Source: Parvibacter caecicola
GTDB lineage: Bacteria; Actinomycetota; Coriobacteriia; Coriobacteriales; Eggerthellaceae
DNA length: 64,000 nucleotides
Direction: 5' to 3'
Assembly (NCBI RefSeq): GCF_003725335.1
Contig: NZ_QIBY01000011.1
Location: 1-64,000 of the forward strand
Shown: positions 35,839-45,582 of the stretch, one piece after another
How positions within the stretch are numbered: position 1 is the first letter of the stretch
Layout of the letters: each line of letters begins with the position of its first letter
Translations under genes and position numbers: made by a program
Notes under the pieces: generated by a model
Database searches by the model: none
Told to the model about the DNA's origin: nothing
What the model saw: only the letters and a program-made list of their open reading frames with translations

Positions 35839-36879
35839 ATGCTGGGATCTTACGCCGCTTATCCGACGTTCATTGTGTTTTTGGCCGTGGTGGTGACCAT
35901 GGTGCTGACCATGGTGCTGATGCCGGGGTTCATCCGGTTTCTGCGCCGCAGCGCCATCGGGCAGCAAGTGCGCGACGACGGTCCGGAAACCCATTTGGTG
36001 AAACAGGGAACCCCCACCATGGGGGGCCTGGTGATGCTGGTGGCGGTTATCGCCTGCACTCTTTTGGTGGGAGTGCCCACCCCTGAGATGTTCCTGCTTT
36101 TGGGGGCCACAGTGGCCGCCGGGCTGCTGGGATTGGTGGACGACGCCTCGAAGGTGATGCACGAGCGCTCGCTGGGGCTCACCCCTTCCGCCAAGTTGCT
36201 GGGGCAGTTTGCCATCGCCGCCATCTTCGTGCTGGTGGCGGTAAACGTGATAGGCATCAAGCCCACGGTTACCATTCCCTTCGTCTACACCTTCGACCTG
36301 GGTATTCTCGAAACGGTGCTGCCGGTTGGGGAAGGGATCTCCATCCCGTGGCTGTACGTGCTGTTCGTGAACATCCTCATGGTGGGCATGTGCAACGCGG
36401 TTAACCTCACCGACGGCCTGGACGGTTTGGCGGCGGGCACCGTGATGGTGGTCATGATTGCCATGGCCGGCATCGCGTTTCGCTCCGGCGTGCTGGAACC
36501 GGCGGTGTTCTCGGCGGCTTTGGCCGGCGCCTGCGTGGGCTTTCTGTGGTTCAACTCGTATCCGGCCGACATCTTCATGGGTGACACCGGATCGCTGGCG
36601 CTGGGCATGGCCTTCGGCGGCTTGGCGGTGCTCACCAAAACCGAAGTGCTGTCGCTTATCATCGGCGGCCTGTTCGTGGCCGAGGCGCTTTCGGTGATGA
36701 TTCAGGTGTTCTACTTTAAGAAAACCCACAAGCGCATTTTCCTCATGGCCCCACTGCATCATCACTTTGAGAAGAAGGGATGGAGCGAGACCAAAGTGGT
36801 GGTGCGCTTCTGGATTGTATCGGGCATGTTGGCCGCTGTGGGCTTCGCCCTGTACTTTGCCACAACGGTGGCGGGGTAG
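35839..36879 (+). CDS. mraY: Phospho-MurNAc-pentapeptide translocase MraY
   Basis: A 346-residue membrane enzyme with about ten helices that links phospho-MurNAc-pentapeptide to undecaprenyl phosphate, making lipid I. Conserved cytosolic loops are visible: KQGTPTMGGLVML, VDDASKV (catalytic acid pair region), NAVNLTDGLDGLAAG, FMGDTGSLALG and MAPLHHHFEKKGWSETKVV. Starts two bases after murF. Confidence 0.97.
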   Translation: MLGSYAAYPTFIVFLAVVVTMVLTMVLMPGFIRFLRRSAIGQQVRDDGPETHLVKQGTPTMGGLVMLVAVIACTLLVGVPTPEMFLLLGATVAAGLLGLVDDASKVMHERSLGLTPSAKLLGQFAIAAIFVLVAVNVIGIKPTVTIPFVYTFDLGILETVLPVGEGISIPWLYVLFVNILMVGMCNAVNLTDGLDGLAAGTVMVVMIAMAGIAFRSGVLEPAVFSAALAGACVGFLWFNSYPADIFMGDTGSLALGMAFGGLAVLTKTEVLSLIIGGLFVAEALSVMIQVFYFKKTHKRIFLMAPLHHHFEKKGWSETKVVVRFWIVSGMLAAVGFALYFATTVAG

Positions 36880-36887
36880 ATGGCGGC

Positions 36888-36911
36888 GGGGCCGGAAGGC
36901 CCCTTCTTTTT
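36888..36911 (+). terminator. Terminator-like hairpin inside the dcw cluster, mraY-murD gap
   Basis: GGGGCC/GGCCCC (6 bp) closed by the stable tetraloop GGAA is followed by TTCTTTTT. It lies nine bases after the mraY stop and supports a murD start downstream of it at 36955. Confidence 0.65.
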
Positions 36912-36954
36912 GCGATGGAATTGCTGGCGCGCGGGCGGCGGCGGATGGGTGGAC

Positions 36955-38445
36955 ATGGTGGCGAACACGGTTCAGCAAATGATAGAGGGAAGAAAGCAGG
37001 CCCCGGCGCAGCTGGGGCGCGTTGCGGTTTTGGGGCTGGGGAAGAGCGGCCGCGCCGTAGCCGAGTACCTGGTGCCCCTTCTGGGGGGCCGCTTGGAGCA
37101 GCTGACGGTGTACGCTGGCCCTTCCAACGCCGATGCGCAGGCGTGGGCCGAGGGGGTGCGCCGGGCGGGGGCCCAGGTGCTCTTCGACACCGAAGAAGTG
37201 GCCGGCCCCTTCGAGCTGTGCATCGCGAGCCCTGGCATTTCCCAGTTCAGCCCGTTTTACCAGGCGGCGAAGCGGGCCTCTGGCGAGGTGGTGAGCGAGG
37301 TGGAGTTCGCCTGGCGCGAAAGCCGAAGCGACGCCGTGTGGGTGGCGGTGACCGGCACCAACGGCAAAACCACCACCACCGCCCTTGCCCGCCACCTGCT
37401 GCAGCAGGCGGGGCTTGCCGCATGCGCGGTGGGCAACATCGGCGACACCTGCATCCAGGCGGTGGCCTCGGGCCGCTACAGCCATTACGTGGCGGAGGTT
37501 TCCTCTTATCAGCTGGCTTCCACGGTGAACTTCGCCCCCAACGCGGCCGTAGTGCTGAACATCACCCCCGATCACCTGGCGTGGCACCGCAGCCACGAGG
37601 CCTACGCCGAAGCCAAATGGAAGCTGCTGGCAAACCTGCCCTCCGTGGAAGGGGCCGTGGCGGTTATTGGCGCGGTGAACGATGAAACGCGAACGAAAGT
37701 GCGTCAGCTGAAGGCAGAAGGCAGCGCTCGCGGGTTTTCCTATGTGCCCATCGGGGCCAAAGGGGGCCTGGGGCAGGACATGCGGAAAGCGTGCGGCTCG
37801 GAAAACGCCGCCTTTTTGGACGGGGATGTTCTCACGGTGGCGCTGGACGGCGCCGAGCATGCCCTGATCCCCCGGAACCGGCTTCAGCTGGAGGGCATTC
37901 ACAACTGCGAGAACGCTCTGGCAGCGGCGACGGCCGCGCTGGCGGTAGGGGTTTCGGCGCAGAGCGTGGCGGCGGGGCTTGCCACCTTCACCGCGCTTGC
38001 CCATCGCATCGAGCCGGCGGGCACCGTGGCCGGCGTGGCCTGCTTCAACGACTCCAAGGCCACCAACGTTGACGCTACCCTGGCCGCCATCGGCGCCTTC
38101 GATCCCAAGCGCCCCGTCATCTTGCTGGGGGGCCGCGACAAGGGCACCGATTTGGAGCCGTTGGTTCGGGCCTGCAACAGCCATGCCAAGGCAGTGGTGT
38201 GTTTCGGGGAGGCGCGGGAGCGTTTCCTGGAGGCGTTCCGGGCCCAGGGGGTGCCGCAGCTGCAGGTGCTGGAGGCACCGGGGATGGAGACGGCGTTGGA
38301 TGCGGGGCTTAGCGCGGCGGTGCCCGGCGACGTGCTGGTGCTCTCTCCCGCCTGCGCCTCCTTCGACGAGTTCTCCTGCTTCGAAGAGCGCGGCGATGTG
38401 TTCAAGGCCCTAGTGGCCCAGCGCGCGGCCGCGAGGGGGGAGTAG
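36955..38445 (+). CDS. murD: UDP-MurNAc-L-alanine:D-glutamate ligase MurD
   Basis: A 496-residue Mur ligase adding D-Glu. N-terminal Rossmann motif VAVLGLGKSGRAVAEYL, ATP site VTGTNGKTTTTALA, then HNCENALAA, HRIEPAGTVAGV and NDSKATNVDATLAA. The start at 36955 puts about 22 residues before the Rossmann motif and leaves the hairpin at 36888 untranslated. An alternative ATG at 36880 would add 25 unlikely residues and translate through the hairpin. Confidence 0.93.
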   Translation: MVANTVQQMIEGRKQAPAQLGRVAVLGLGKSGRAVAEYLVPLLGGRLEQLTVYAGPSNADAQAWAEGVRRAGAQVLFDTEEVAGPFELCIASPGISQFSPFYQAAKRASGEVVSEVEFAWRESRSDAVWVAVTGTNGKTTTTALARHLLQQAGLAACAVGNIGDTCIQAVASGRYSHYVAEVSSYQLASTVNFAPNAAVVLNITPDHLAWHRSHEAYAEAKWKLLANLPSVEGAVAVIGAVNDETRTKVRQLKAEGSARGFSYVPIGAKGGLGQDMRKACGSENAAFLDGDVLTVALDGAEHALIPRNRLQLEGIHNCENALAAATAALAVGVSAQSVAAGLATFTALAHRIEPAGTVAGVACFNDSKATNVDATLAAIGAFDPKRPVILLGGRDKGTDLEPLVRACNSHAKAVVCFGEARERFLEAFRAQGVPQLQVLEAPGMETALDAGLSAAVPGDVLVLSPACASFDEFSCFEERGDVFKALVAQRAAARGE

Positions 38446-38450
38446 CGCCC

Positions 38451-39659
38451 GTGGCTTCCCGTTCCGACAACTCCGCCCAGTTGCAGGGGCCGCGCATCCT
38501 CATGCTGGTATGCGTGGCGGGCCTCACGCTGATGGGGCTGGTGATGGTGTATTCCACCTCCTCCATCGATGCGGTGGCCGGGGGCCGCAACATGTTCCGC
38601 GACGTGGGAATGCAGGCGCTCTACGCCGTCATCGGCATTGGGATGGGACTCATTGTGTGGAAGGCGCTGCCCTACCGGCTGTGGGCCACCAACTTCGTGT
38701 GGGTGGTGTGGGCCATCTCGGTGGTGCTTCTGGTGCTGACGGCGGTGGTAGGCGTTGATGTGAACGGCGCCCAACGCTGGCTGAAGATCGGCATCGTGCA
38801 AATTCAGCCCTCCGAGTTCGCCAAGATAGGCCTGCTGCTCACTTCCATCTACATCTACTACATGTACGACAGCGGCGCCTTCGATCCGAAGGCCACGGCC
38901 CTCGCCTTCATCGTGGGGGTGTTGGTGCCGTTGATGTTTCTGTTCTTCACCCAGTCCGACTTGGGCACCACCGCCGTGCTGGCGCTGGCCATCGTGGCGG
39001 TGCTGTGGTTCGGCGGCGTGCGGGCCTCCATCGTGGGGGGCGTGCTTGTGGCGCTGCTGGTGTTCGCCGCCTTCGCCATCCTGCGCAGCGGCTACCGCAG
39101 CGACCGCTTGGTGTTCCTCGACCCCTTCAACGACGGCAAGGACGGCCTGGGCAACGGGTACCAGATGACCCGCTCTTACATCGCCATCGTGAGCGGCGGC
39201 CTGTTCGGACGGGGGCTTGGCGGTTCCCATGAGAAGTTCCAGTACCTGTTCGCCTCCGATTGCGACTTCATCTACTCCATCATCATCGAAGAGCTGGGGC
39301 TGGTGGGCGGCTTGGTGGTGCTGGCGCTGGTTTTGGGGCTGCTGGTGTCCGGCTTGCGTATTGCCGAAAGCGCGCCGGATGGGCTGGGGGCCATGATTGC
39401 CGGCTCTGCCACCATCATGCTGGTGGGCCAGGCGTTTTTGAACATGGGAAGCGCCATCGGCGCCCTTCCCACCACCGGCAAGCCGCTGCCCTTTGTGTCC
39501 AGCGGCGGTTCTTCGGTGATGGCCTCGTTCATTTTGGTGGGGCTCATCCTGTCGGTTTCCCACGGAAGCCGCAGGGCGTCCGTGTACGAGCAGCGGCGCG
39601 ACAACCTGCGCGTGGTGAAGAGCGCGCCGGCGCCCTCGCGGGCCAGGCGCAGGAGGTAG
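38451..39659 (+). CDS. ftsW: Septal peptidoglycan polymerase FtsW (SEDS family)
   Basis: A 402-residue protein with about ten membrane helices. SEDS landmarks are VMVYSTSSI in helix 1, NGAQRWLKIGIVQIQPSEFA, FTQSDLGTTAVL, FNDGKDGLGNGYQ and LPTTGKPLPFVSSGGSSV. It polymerises lipid II together with FtsI. GTG start with GGGGGAG upstream. A basic tail follows the last helix. Confidence 0.95.
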   Translation: MASRSDNSAQLQGPRILMLVCVAGLTLMGLVMVYSTSSIDAVAGGRNMFRDVGMQALYAVIGIGMGLIVWKALPYRLWATNFVWVVWAISVVLLVLTAVVGVDVNGAQRWLKIGIVQIQPSEFAKIGLLLTSIYIYYMYDSGAFDPKATALAFIVGVLVPLMFLFFTQSDLGTTAVLALAIVAVLWFGGVRASIVGGVLVALLVFAAFAILRSGYRSDRLVFLDPFNDGKDGLGNGYQMTRSYIAIVSGGLFGRGLGGSHEKFQYLFASDCDFIYSIIIEELGLVGGLVVLALVLGLLVSGLRIAESAPDGLGAMIAGSATIMLVGQAFLNMGSAIGALPTTGKPLPFVSSGGSSVMASFILVGLILSVSHGSRRASVYEQRRDNLRVVKSAPAPSRARRRR

Positions 39660-39674
39660 AAAGGCGGTAGCGCA

Positions 39675-40772
39675 ATGGTGATAGTGCTCTCGGGCGGGGG
39701 GACCGCTGGCCACATCAATCCGGCTTTGGCGCTGGCGGAAGAGCTGAAGCGCCGCGGCCACCAGGTGCTGTTCGCCGGCACACCCCAGGGGGTGGAGGCG
39801 CGGCTGGTGGGGCAGACCGACATCCCCTTCACGGCCTTCGAGGCCAGCGGGTTCAATCGGCGCCATCCGGCTTCGCTGGCGAAGGGCGTGGCGAAAATTG
39901 CCCGGTCCACCGCTAAGGCGAAGAAGTGGTTCGCTGAAGTGAAGCCCGATGTGGCGGTGGGTTTCGGCGGCTATGTGTGCATCCCCGTGGCCCGCGCCGC
40001 CGAGCAGCTGGGCATCCCGGTGGTGCTGCACGAGCAGAACTCCCACATGGGCATGGCCAACCAGTTCCTGTCGAAAAAGGCGGCCGCCGTGGCTCTTACC
40101 TACGGCGAATGTGCCGGCCAGGCCAAAGGGGCCGGCCGTGTGACGGTTACCGGAAACCCGGTGCGCCGCAGCGTGGCGGAGGCCAGCCGGGCGGAGGGGC
40201 GCAGGATGCTGGGCATCCCCGAGGACGATTTGATGCTGCTGGTGTTCGGGGGCAGTTTGGGGGCCCGCTCCATAAACGACGCGGTGGTTTCCCTGAAGCA
40301 GCAACTGCTGGGGCGCCCCAATCTGTCGGTGGTGCACATCGCCGGCCCCAGGGAATACGATCGCGTGGCCGAGGCGCTGGCGCTTACGGAAGACGAGAAG
40401 CGCCACTGGCAGCTTTTGGCCTATCAGGACCGAATGGGGGAGACGCTGGCGGCGGCCGATGTCATCGTTTCGCGGGCCGGCGCCACGTCGCTGGCGGAGA
40501 TTTCCGCCTTGGCCATTCCGGCGCTGTTGGTGCCCTATCCTTATGCCACCGAAGACCACCAAACGAAAAACGCCCGCTCCTACGTGGAGGCGGGCTGCGC
40601 CGATTGGCTGGCGGACGACCAGCTGGCCGGGGCGGAGTTCGCCGCCAAGCTGAACCGGTTGCTGGACGACGGGCAGCTGCGGGCGCAGATGACGGAGGCG
40701 GCGCGGCGCCAGCCAACGGTGAATGCGGCGCGCAACTTGGCCGATGTTGTGGAGGAGTCCGCCAAAGCCTAG
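39675..40772 (+). CDS. murG: Lipid II synthase MurG (UDP-GlcNAc transferase)
   Basis: A 365-residue glycosyltransferase (GT28) that adds GlcNAc to lipid I at the inner membrane face. Motifs: LSGGGTAGHINPALALAEEL (glycine loop), GFGGYVCIPVARAAEQLG, HEQNSHMGMANQFLSKKA, and FGGSLGARSIND plus SRAGATSLAEISALAIPALL in the C-terminal donor domain. AAAGGCGG precedes the ATG. Confidence 0.97.
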   Translation: MVIVLSGGGTAGHINPALALAEELKRRGHQVLFAGTPQGVEARLVGQTDIPFTAFEASGFNRRHPASLAKGVAKIARSTAKAKKWFAEVKPDVAVGFGGYVCIPVARAAEQLGIPVVLHEQNSHMGMANQFLSKKAAAVALTYGECAGQAKGAGRVTVTGNPVRRSVAEASRAEGRRMLGIPEDDLMLLVFGGSLGARSINDAVVSLKQQLLGRPNLSVVHIAGPREYDRVAEALALTEDEKRHWQLLAYQDRMGETLAAADVIVSRAGATSLAEISALAIPALLVPYPYATEDHQTKNARSYVEAGCADWLADDQLAGAEFAAKLNRLLDDGQLRAQMTEAARRQPTVNAARNLADVVEESAKA

Positions 40773-40842
40773 CCGATAAAGTAAAATGGCTCATTCGATA
40801 CGAACGGTACGGCGCGGCGCGAACGGAAAAGGTGCATTGACT

Positions 40843-42231
40843 ATGGAATTTGGCGGCAAAGGGGCCCTTCACTTCATTGGCGTGGGGGGCGTTGGTATGA
40901 GCGGCATCGCGCGGGTGGCCAAAGACCAGGGCTTTCGCGTGTCCGGTTCCGATTTGCGCGGCAGCCGCTACACCCAGCAGCTGGAAGAGGCGGGCATCGA
41001 CGTGTTCATCGGCCAAAGAGCCGAGAACATCCCCGAGGGCGATGTGACTGTGGTGGTTTCCACCGCCATTTTGGACAACAATCCCGAGCTGATGGAGGCC
41101 CATCGCCGCGGCCTGCCCATCGTGCACCGGGCCCAGATGCTGGCGAAGCTGGGAGAGGGCCTGGACACCCTGGCGGTGGCAGGCACCCATGGCAAAACCA
41201 CCACGTCCTCCATGTTGGCCCATACGCTGGACGCTCTGGGGCTTTCGCCTACGTTTTTGGTGGGAGGCATCGTGCGCAGCTGGGCCACCAACGCCCATAG
41301 CGGTTCCGGCCGCTATTACGTGGTGGAAGCGGACGAGAGCGACAAATCCTTCACCTACCTTTCCCCTGCGGCGGTGATTGTCACCAACATCGAGGCGGAT
41401 CATCTGGACCATTACAGCGGCCTGGAGGAGATTTACCGCAAATTCCGCGAGTTCATCGCATCGGTGCCCGATGGGGGCCCGGTGGTGGTGTGCGCCGACG
41501 ACGCGGCGCTGGTGGAAACCGCCCGCGAAACCAGCAAGCGGGTGATCACCTATGGCTTTGCCGAAGACAGCGATGCCCGCATCGTGGCCGCCAGCGCCGC
41601 GGGCGTGGGCAGCCGGTTTACCTTGGCGCTCCCGGACGGCACTCTGGTGGAGGGCAGCGTGAAGCAGAACCCCGGCATGCACAACGTGGCCAACGCCGCT
41701 TCGGTGCTCACGCTTCTGTGGGCGCTGGGGGTGGACGTGCGGGCGGCCGCTGAAAAGCTGGCCGAGTTCGCCGGCGTGCGGCGCCGCTTCGATTTGGTGG
41801 GGCAGGCCGGCGGCGTTACGGTGGTGGACGACTACGCCCATCATCCCACCGAAATCCGCGCCACCATCCAAGCTGCGAAGGCGCTGGACTTCAACCGCGT
41901 GCACGTGCTGTTCCAGCCCCATCGCTATTCGCGGGCCCCGCTGTTCACCGAGGTGCTGCGGGACGAATTCGGCGCTGCTTTCGACGAAGCAGATTCGGTC
42001 ACCTTCATGGACGTGTACCCGGCCGGTGAAGCGCCGGTGCCCGGCGTGAATGGCGCCACCTTCATGGAGGTGGTTACCAGCCACGGCTATGAGATGGCCC
42101 GCTACGTTCCCCGCCGCATCGATGTGGTGCCGGCCATAGTGGAGACGGCCGAGCCGGGCGATTTGGTGATAACCATGGGTGCGGGCGACGTGAACGCCAT
42201 TGGCCCTCAAATTGTGGACGAGCTTTCCTAA
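40843..42231 (+). CDS. murC: UDP-MurNAc:L-alanine ligase MurC
   Basis: A 462-residue Mur ligase adding the first residue of the stem peptide. N-terminal LHFIGVGGVGMSGIARVAK, ATP site VAGTHGKTTTSSML, EADESDKSFTYL, and the C-terminal DDYAHHPTEIRATI. The start at 40843 has AAAAGGTG upstream. An in-frame ATG at 40786 lacks a ribosome site and would add 19 basic residues. Confidence 0.95.
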   Translation: MEFGGKGALHFIGVGGVGMSGIARVAKDQGFRVSGSDLRGSRYTQQLEEAGIDVFIGQRAENIPEGDVTVVVSTAILDNNPELMEAHRRGLPIVHRAQMLAKLGEGLDTLAVAGTHGKTTTSSMLAHTLDALGLSPTFLVGGIVRSWATNAHSGSGRYYVVEADESDKSFTYLSPAAVIVTNIEADHLDHYSGLEEIYRKFREFIASVPDGGPVVVCADDAALVETARETSKRVITYGFAEDSDARIVAASAAGVGSRFTLALPDGTLVEGSVKQNPGMHNVANAASVLTLLWALGVDVRAAAEKLAEFAGVRRRFDLVGQAGGVTVVDDYAHHPTEIRATIQAAKALDFNRVHVLFQPHRYSRAPLFTEVLRDEFGAAFDEADSVTFMDVYPAGEAPVPGVNGATFMEVVTSHGYEMARYVPRRIDVVPAIVETAEPGDLVITMGAGDVNAIGPQIVDELS

Positions 42232-42240
42232 GGGGCGGCA

Positions 42241-43155
42241 GTGGCACGGCACGCGTCTCCTTTGCAATCGCTTTTAGTGGACGACCGCCTGGATGCGGAC
42301 GTTTACCCCAACGAGCCCATGGCCCGTCATACCACGCTGCGCATCGGCGGTCCGGCCCGCTTCTACGTGCGGGCGGGGTCGGTGTCGGCGCTGTCGGCGG
42401 TGGTTTCGCTGTGCACTCGGGAGGGCATTCCCTGGACGGTGGTGGGGCGCGGCTCCAACCTGCTGGTAGCCGACGAGGGCTTCAGCGGCGTGGTGATCAG
42501 CCTGGGGCGCGATTTCCGCAGCATCCAAGTGGATGAAGACGATTGCTCCATCGTGGCCGGCGGCGGAGCGCTGCTGTCGGCGGTGGTGCAGGAGACGTTT
42601 CGCCGCAATTGGCAGGGGCTGGAATTTGCCGTGGGCACCCCCGGCACTGTGGGGGGCGCTGTGGCCATGAACGCCGGCACCCGGGAGGAGTGGATGAGCT
42701 CGGCGGTGCGCTCGGTAACCGTGATGGATGCCGAAGGGCACCTGGGCAAGCTGCCCGGCAGCGCCATCGCCTGGGGCTACCGCACGTCGGGGATTTCCGG
42801 CGTGGTGGTGGAATGCGAGCTGCAGGCCCATCAGTGCGACCCCTTCTACATCCGCGGAAAGATGGAGGCGGCCTTGGCCCGCCGCCAGCAAAGCCAGCCG
42901 CTGGGGCAGATGTGCTGCGGCAGCGTGTTCAAAAACCCCGAGGGGGCTTCGGCCGCCCAGCTGATAGAGGGCCTGGGGCTGAAGGGCGTCGCCTGCGGAG
43001 ATGCCCAGGTTTCCGACAAGCATGCGAACTTCATCGTGAACAACGGTGCCGCCACTGCCGCCGACATGGCGTCGCTGATGCGGGACATCCAGCAGAAGGT
43101 GAGGGAGGCTCATGGCATCGAACTCGCGCCAGAAGTCCGCTTCCTCGGCTTCTAG
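42241..43155 (+). CDS. murB: UDP-N-acetylenolpyruvoylglucosamine reductase MurB
   Basis: A 304-residue flavoenzyme making UDP-MurNAc with NADPH. FAD motifs MARHTTLRIGGPARFYV and GRGSNLLVADEGF, then GTPGTVGGAVAMNAG and CCGSVFKNPEG (catalytic Ser in GSVFKNP). This is the type II, shorter form. GTG start with AAGGGGCGG upstream. Its end overlaps ftsQ by 44 bases in another frame. Confidence 0.96.
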   Translation: MARHASPLQSLLVDDRLDADVYPNEPMARHTTLRIGGPARFYVRAGSVSALSAVVSLCTREGIPWTVVGRGSNLLVADEGFSGVVISLGRDFRSIQVDEDDCSIVAGGGALLSAVVQETFRRNWQGLEFAVGTPGTVGGAVAMNAGTREEWMSSAVRSVTVMDAEGHLGKLPGSAIAWGYRTSGISGVVVECELQAHQCDPFYIRGKMEAALARRQQSQPLGQMCCGSVFKNPEGASAAQLIEGLGLKGVACGDAQVSDKHANFIVNNGAATAADMASLMRDIQQKVREAHGIELAPEVRFLGF

Positions 43156-44194
43156 GGCATCCCGTCCTGCGGCATCGAAGCCGTCTGCACGCCGCAGCGC
43201 CGGCGCCTCCCGGCCGTCTTCGGCCCGCGGCGGTTCGGCCCGCTCTGCGACCTCGCGGCGCTCCGGCGCGGCGCGCCCTGCTCGCAGCGACTCGCCGTCG
43301 GCGCGCCCTGCTCGCGGCGGCGCCCCCCGCTCCGGCACCCCTTCCACCTACCGGCCCAACATAAGCTCCCGTTCCATCGGCGACATTCGCCGCTCCGAGC
43401 GGGAGATGCGGCTTCGCCAGAAGGCTCAGAAATCCATCAGCCGCCTGGTGGCAGCGGCGGCAGTGGCGGCCGGCCTCTTGGCCCTGGGGTTGGTGCTGTA
43501 CTTTTCTCCCATCTTGAAAGTGGAGGACGTGCAGGTGAGCGGCTCTACCCACCTCACCGATGCCGACATCCAGGCGTTGGTGAGCATCCCGGAAGGGGCC
43601 ACCCTGCTCAGCGTGGACGCCGGGGGAGTGGCTCGCAGCCTTGAGCGGGACGCCTGGGTGGAAACCGCAACGGTGCGGCGGGTGTTTCCCCATACGCTGG
43701 TGATAGACGTCACCGAGCGGGACATCGCCGCCGTGGTGGAAGTGATGACCTCCGACGCCAAAGCGGTGCAGCCTTGGGCCATCGCCTCCGATGGCGTATG
43801 GCTGATGCCCATCCCCGAGAAGGATTCTGAGCTGGGGGCTTCCATCAGCCCGCAGATTTACGAGGACGCCGAATCGGTGCTCACCATTACCGGCGTTCCC
43901 TTCGGGCTCATCCCCGAGATCGGCTCCACCTGCACCGACGAGAACGTGGAAAACGCCCTTTCCATCTTGAACGGCCTTACCACCGACTTGGCGGACGCCA
44001 TTGTGAAGGTGCAGGCCACTGACGCTGAGTCCACCCTGCTCACCCTGAGCAACGGCATCCAGATCGCCTTCGGCACGGCCGACGACATCCGCGAGAAGGA
44101 GCGGGTGTGCCTGCAGATCATGGAGCAGAACCCCGACAAGGTGGCCTACATCAACGTGCGCGTGGTGAGCAAGCCTACGTGGCGTGCGGTGTAG
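43112..44194 (+). CDS. ftsQ: Cell division protein FtsQ
   Basis: A 360-residue bitopic membrane protein. The first 110 residues are a very Ser-, Arg- and Ala-rich cytosolic tail. One helix (LVAAAAVAAGLLALGLVLYF) follows, then a POTRA domain beginning KVEDVQVSGSTHLTDADIQA and an FtsQ/DivIB beta domain to the end. It recruits FtsL/FtsB and FtsW/I. GAGGGAGG upstream of the ATG lies inside murB, so the two are translationally coupled. The long basic tail is typical of actinobacteria. Confidence 0.92.
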   Translation: MASNSRQKSASSASRASRPAASKPSARRSAGASRPSSARGGSARSATSRRSGAARPARSDSPSARPARGGAPRSGTPSTYRPNISSRSIGDIRRSEREMRLRQKAQKSISRLVAAAAVAAGLLALGLVLYFSPILKVEDVQVSGSTHLTDADIQALVSIPEGATLLSVDAGGVARSLERDAWVETATVRRVFPHTLVIDVTERDIAAVVEVMTSDAKAVQPWAIASDGVWLMPIPEKDSELGASISPQIYEDAESVLTITGVPFGLIPEIGSTCTDENVENALSILNGLTTDLADAIVKVQATDAESTLLTLSNGIQIAFGTADDIREKERVCLQIMEQNPDKVAYINVRVVSKPTWRAV

Positions 44195-44220
44195 CCCCAT
44201 CCTGCGAGAGCTAAGCGCCT

Positions 44221-44254
44221 GGCGGGCCCCGGCTTTTTCCGGCGGTCGCCTTTT
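44221..44254 (+). terminator. Probable terminator after ftsQ
   Basis: An imperfect 11-bp G+C stem with two bulges (44221-44232 with 44239-44250) is followed by TTTTGGG. Placed between ftsQ and the ftsZ promoter. Confidence 0.45.
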
Positions 44255-44299
44255 GGGTTGAGTTTTAGGTGCCAGATTACTAAATATTAGCGTTTTGAG

Positions 44300-44327
44300 T
44301 TGAATACAAGGCCACTTCTTGTAAAAT
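44300..44327 (+). promoter_or_regulatory. ftsZ promoter
   Basis: TTGAAT (44300-44305) and TAAAAT (44322-44327) are 16 bp apart in a locally A+T-rich patch, 95 bases before the ftsZ start. It allows ftsZ expression independent of Pmra. Confidence 0.7.
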
Positions 44328-44421
44328 GCACTTTCACGTGGGCAATGTTCCAAATAGGGGCATATGCCAAAGCAAGCTATCTAAAACGCAGCAGTTAAAC
44401 GCAACAGGTGTGGAGGAAACA

Positions 44422-45573
44422 ATGCCAAACAATATGGGTGCGGATCACTTGGCGGTTATCAAGGTGGTCGGAGTTGGCGGAGGCGGCACCAATGCCGTGA
44501 ACCGCATGGTGGAAGCTGGCGTTCGCGGGGTTGAGTTCATTGCCATCAACACCGATCGCCAGGCCCTTCTCATGTCCGACGCCGACAAAACCATCCATAT
44601 CGGCGAAGAGCTCACTCGCGGCCTGGGCGCCGGCGCAAACCCCGAGGTGGGCTGCCAGGCGGCCGAGGAGAGCCGCAACGAGATTCGCGAGGCGCTGGCC
44701 GAGGCCGACATGGTGTTCGTCACCGCCGGCGAAGGCGGCGGCACCGGCACCGGTGCTGCCCCCATCGTGGCCGAAATCGCCCGCGAGGAAATCGGCGCCC
44801 TTACGGTGGGCATCGTCACCAAGCCTTTCTCCTTCGAAGGGCGCGTGCGCCGCAACCAAGCCGATCAGGGCATCGATCTTCTGGCCCAGAAGGTGGACAC
44901 CCTCATCATCATCCCCAACGACCGTTTGCTGGAAATCGTGGACAAAAAAACTTCCATGATCGACGCTTTCCGCATCGCCGACGACACGCTGCGCCAGGGC
45001 ATCCAGGGCGTTACCGACCTCATCACCATCCCCGGCCTGATCAACCTCGACTTCGCCGACATCCGTTCGGTGATGAAGGACGCCGGCACGGCCATGATGG
45101 GCATCGGCATCGCCACCGGTGAGAACCGCGCGCTGGACGCGGCGCAGCAGGCCACCAACTCCAACCTGCTGGAGTCTTCCATCCAGGGGGCCTCGCGGGT
45201 GCTGTTCTCCATCGCCGGCGGTCCCGACCTCACCCTTACCGAGGTGTCCGAGGCGGCCCGCACGGTGGAGTCCTGCGCCGACGAGAACGCCAACATCATC
45301 TACGGCCAGATTATCGACGAGGGCATGAAGGACGCGGTGCGCATCACCGTCATCGCCACGGGCTTTAAGGCCAACAACGCCGCCGCCCAGAGCTCCTTTG
45401 ACTTCAGCCCCCGCAAAGACCTGTTCGCTTCCACCGCCGAGCCGGCCGCTCCCGTTTCCACGGTGAGCACCTCCAGCTCCGCCACTTATAGCAGCACTAC
45501 CACTACGGCGTCCTCTTCGCAACGTTTCTCCGACGAGGACTACATCCCGGACTTCCTGAAGCGTCAGCGCTAA
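44422..45573 (+). CDS. ftsZ: Cell division GTPase FtsZ
   Basis: A 383-residue tubulin homologue forming the Z-ring. Motifs: [15 protein letters not shown], the signature [19 protein letters not shown]-like [11 protein letters not shown] (T7 loop) and, after a Ser/Thr-rich linker of about 50 residues, the C-terminal peptide [11 protein letters not shown], which binds SepF or other partners. The start has GGAGG upstream. No ftsA lies between ftsQ and ftsZ. Confidence 0.98.
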   Translation: MPNNMGADHLAVIKVVGVGGGGTNAVNRMVEAGVRGVEFIAINTDRQALLMSDADKTIHIGEELTRGLGAGANPEVGCQAAEESRNEIREALAEADMVFVTAGEGGGTGTGAAPIVAEIAREEIGALTVGIVTKPFSFEGRVRRNQADQGIDLLAQKVDTLIIIPNDRLLEIVDKKTSMIDAFRIADDTLRQGIQGVTDLITIPGLINLDFADIRSVMKDAGTAMMGIGIATGENRALDAAQQATNSNLLESSIQGASRVLFSIAGGPDLTLTEVSEAARTVESCADENANIIYGQIIDEGMKDAVRITVIATGFKANNAAAQSSFDFSPRKDLFASTAEPAAPVSTVSTSSSATYSSTTTTASSSQRFSDEDYIPDFLKRQR

Positions 45574-45582
45574 GCTGCTTTG

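Noticed and set aside
36880-36954. An N-terminal extension of murD starting at the ATG right after mraY
   Set aside because: It would translate through the terminator-like hairpin and add 25 residues not expected in MurD; the ATG at 36955 fits better.
35833-38184. A 783-codon open frame on the minus strand across mraY and murD
   Set aside because: Antisense shadow; His/Gln/Arg-rich with no start signal.
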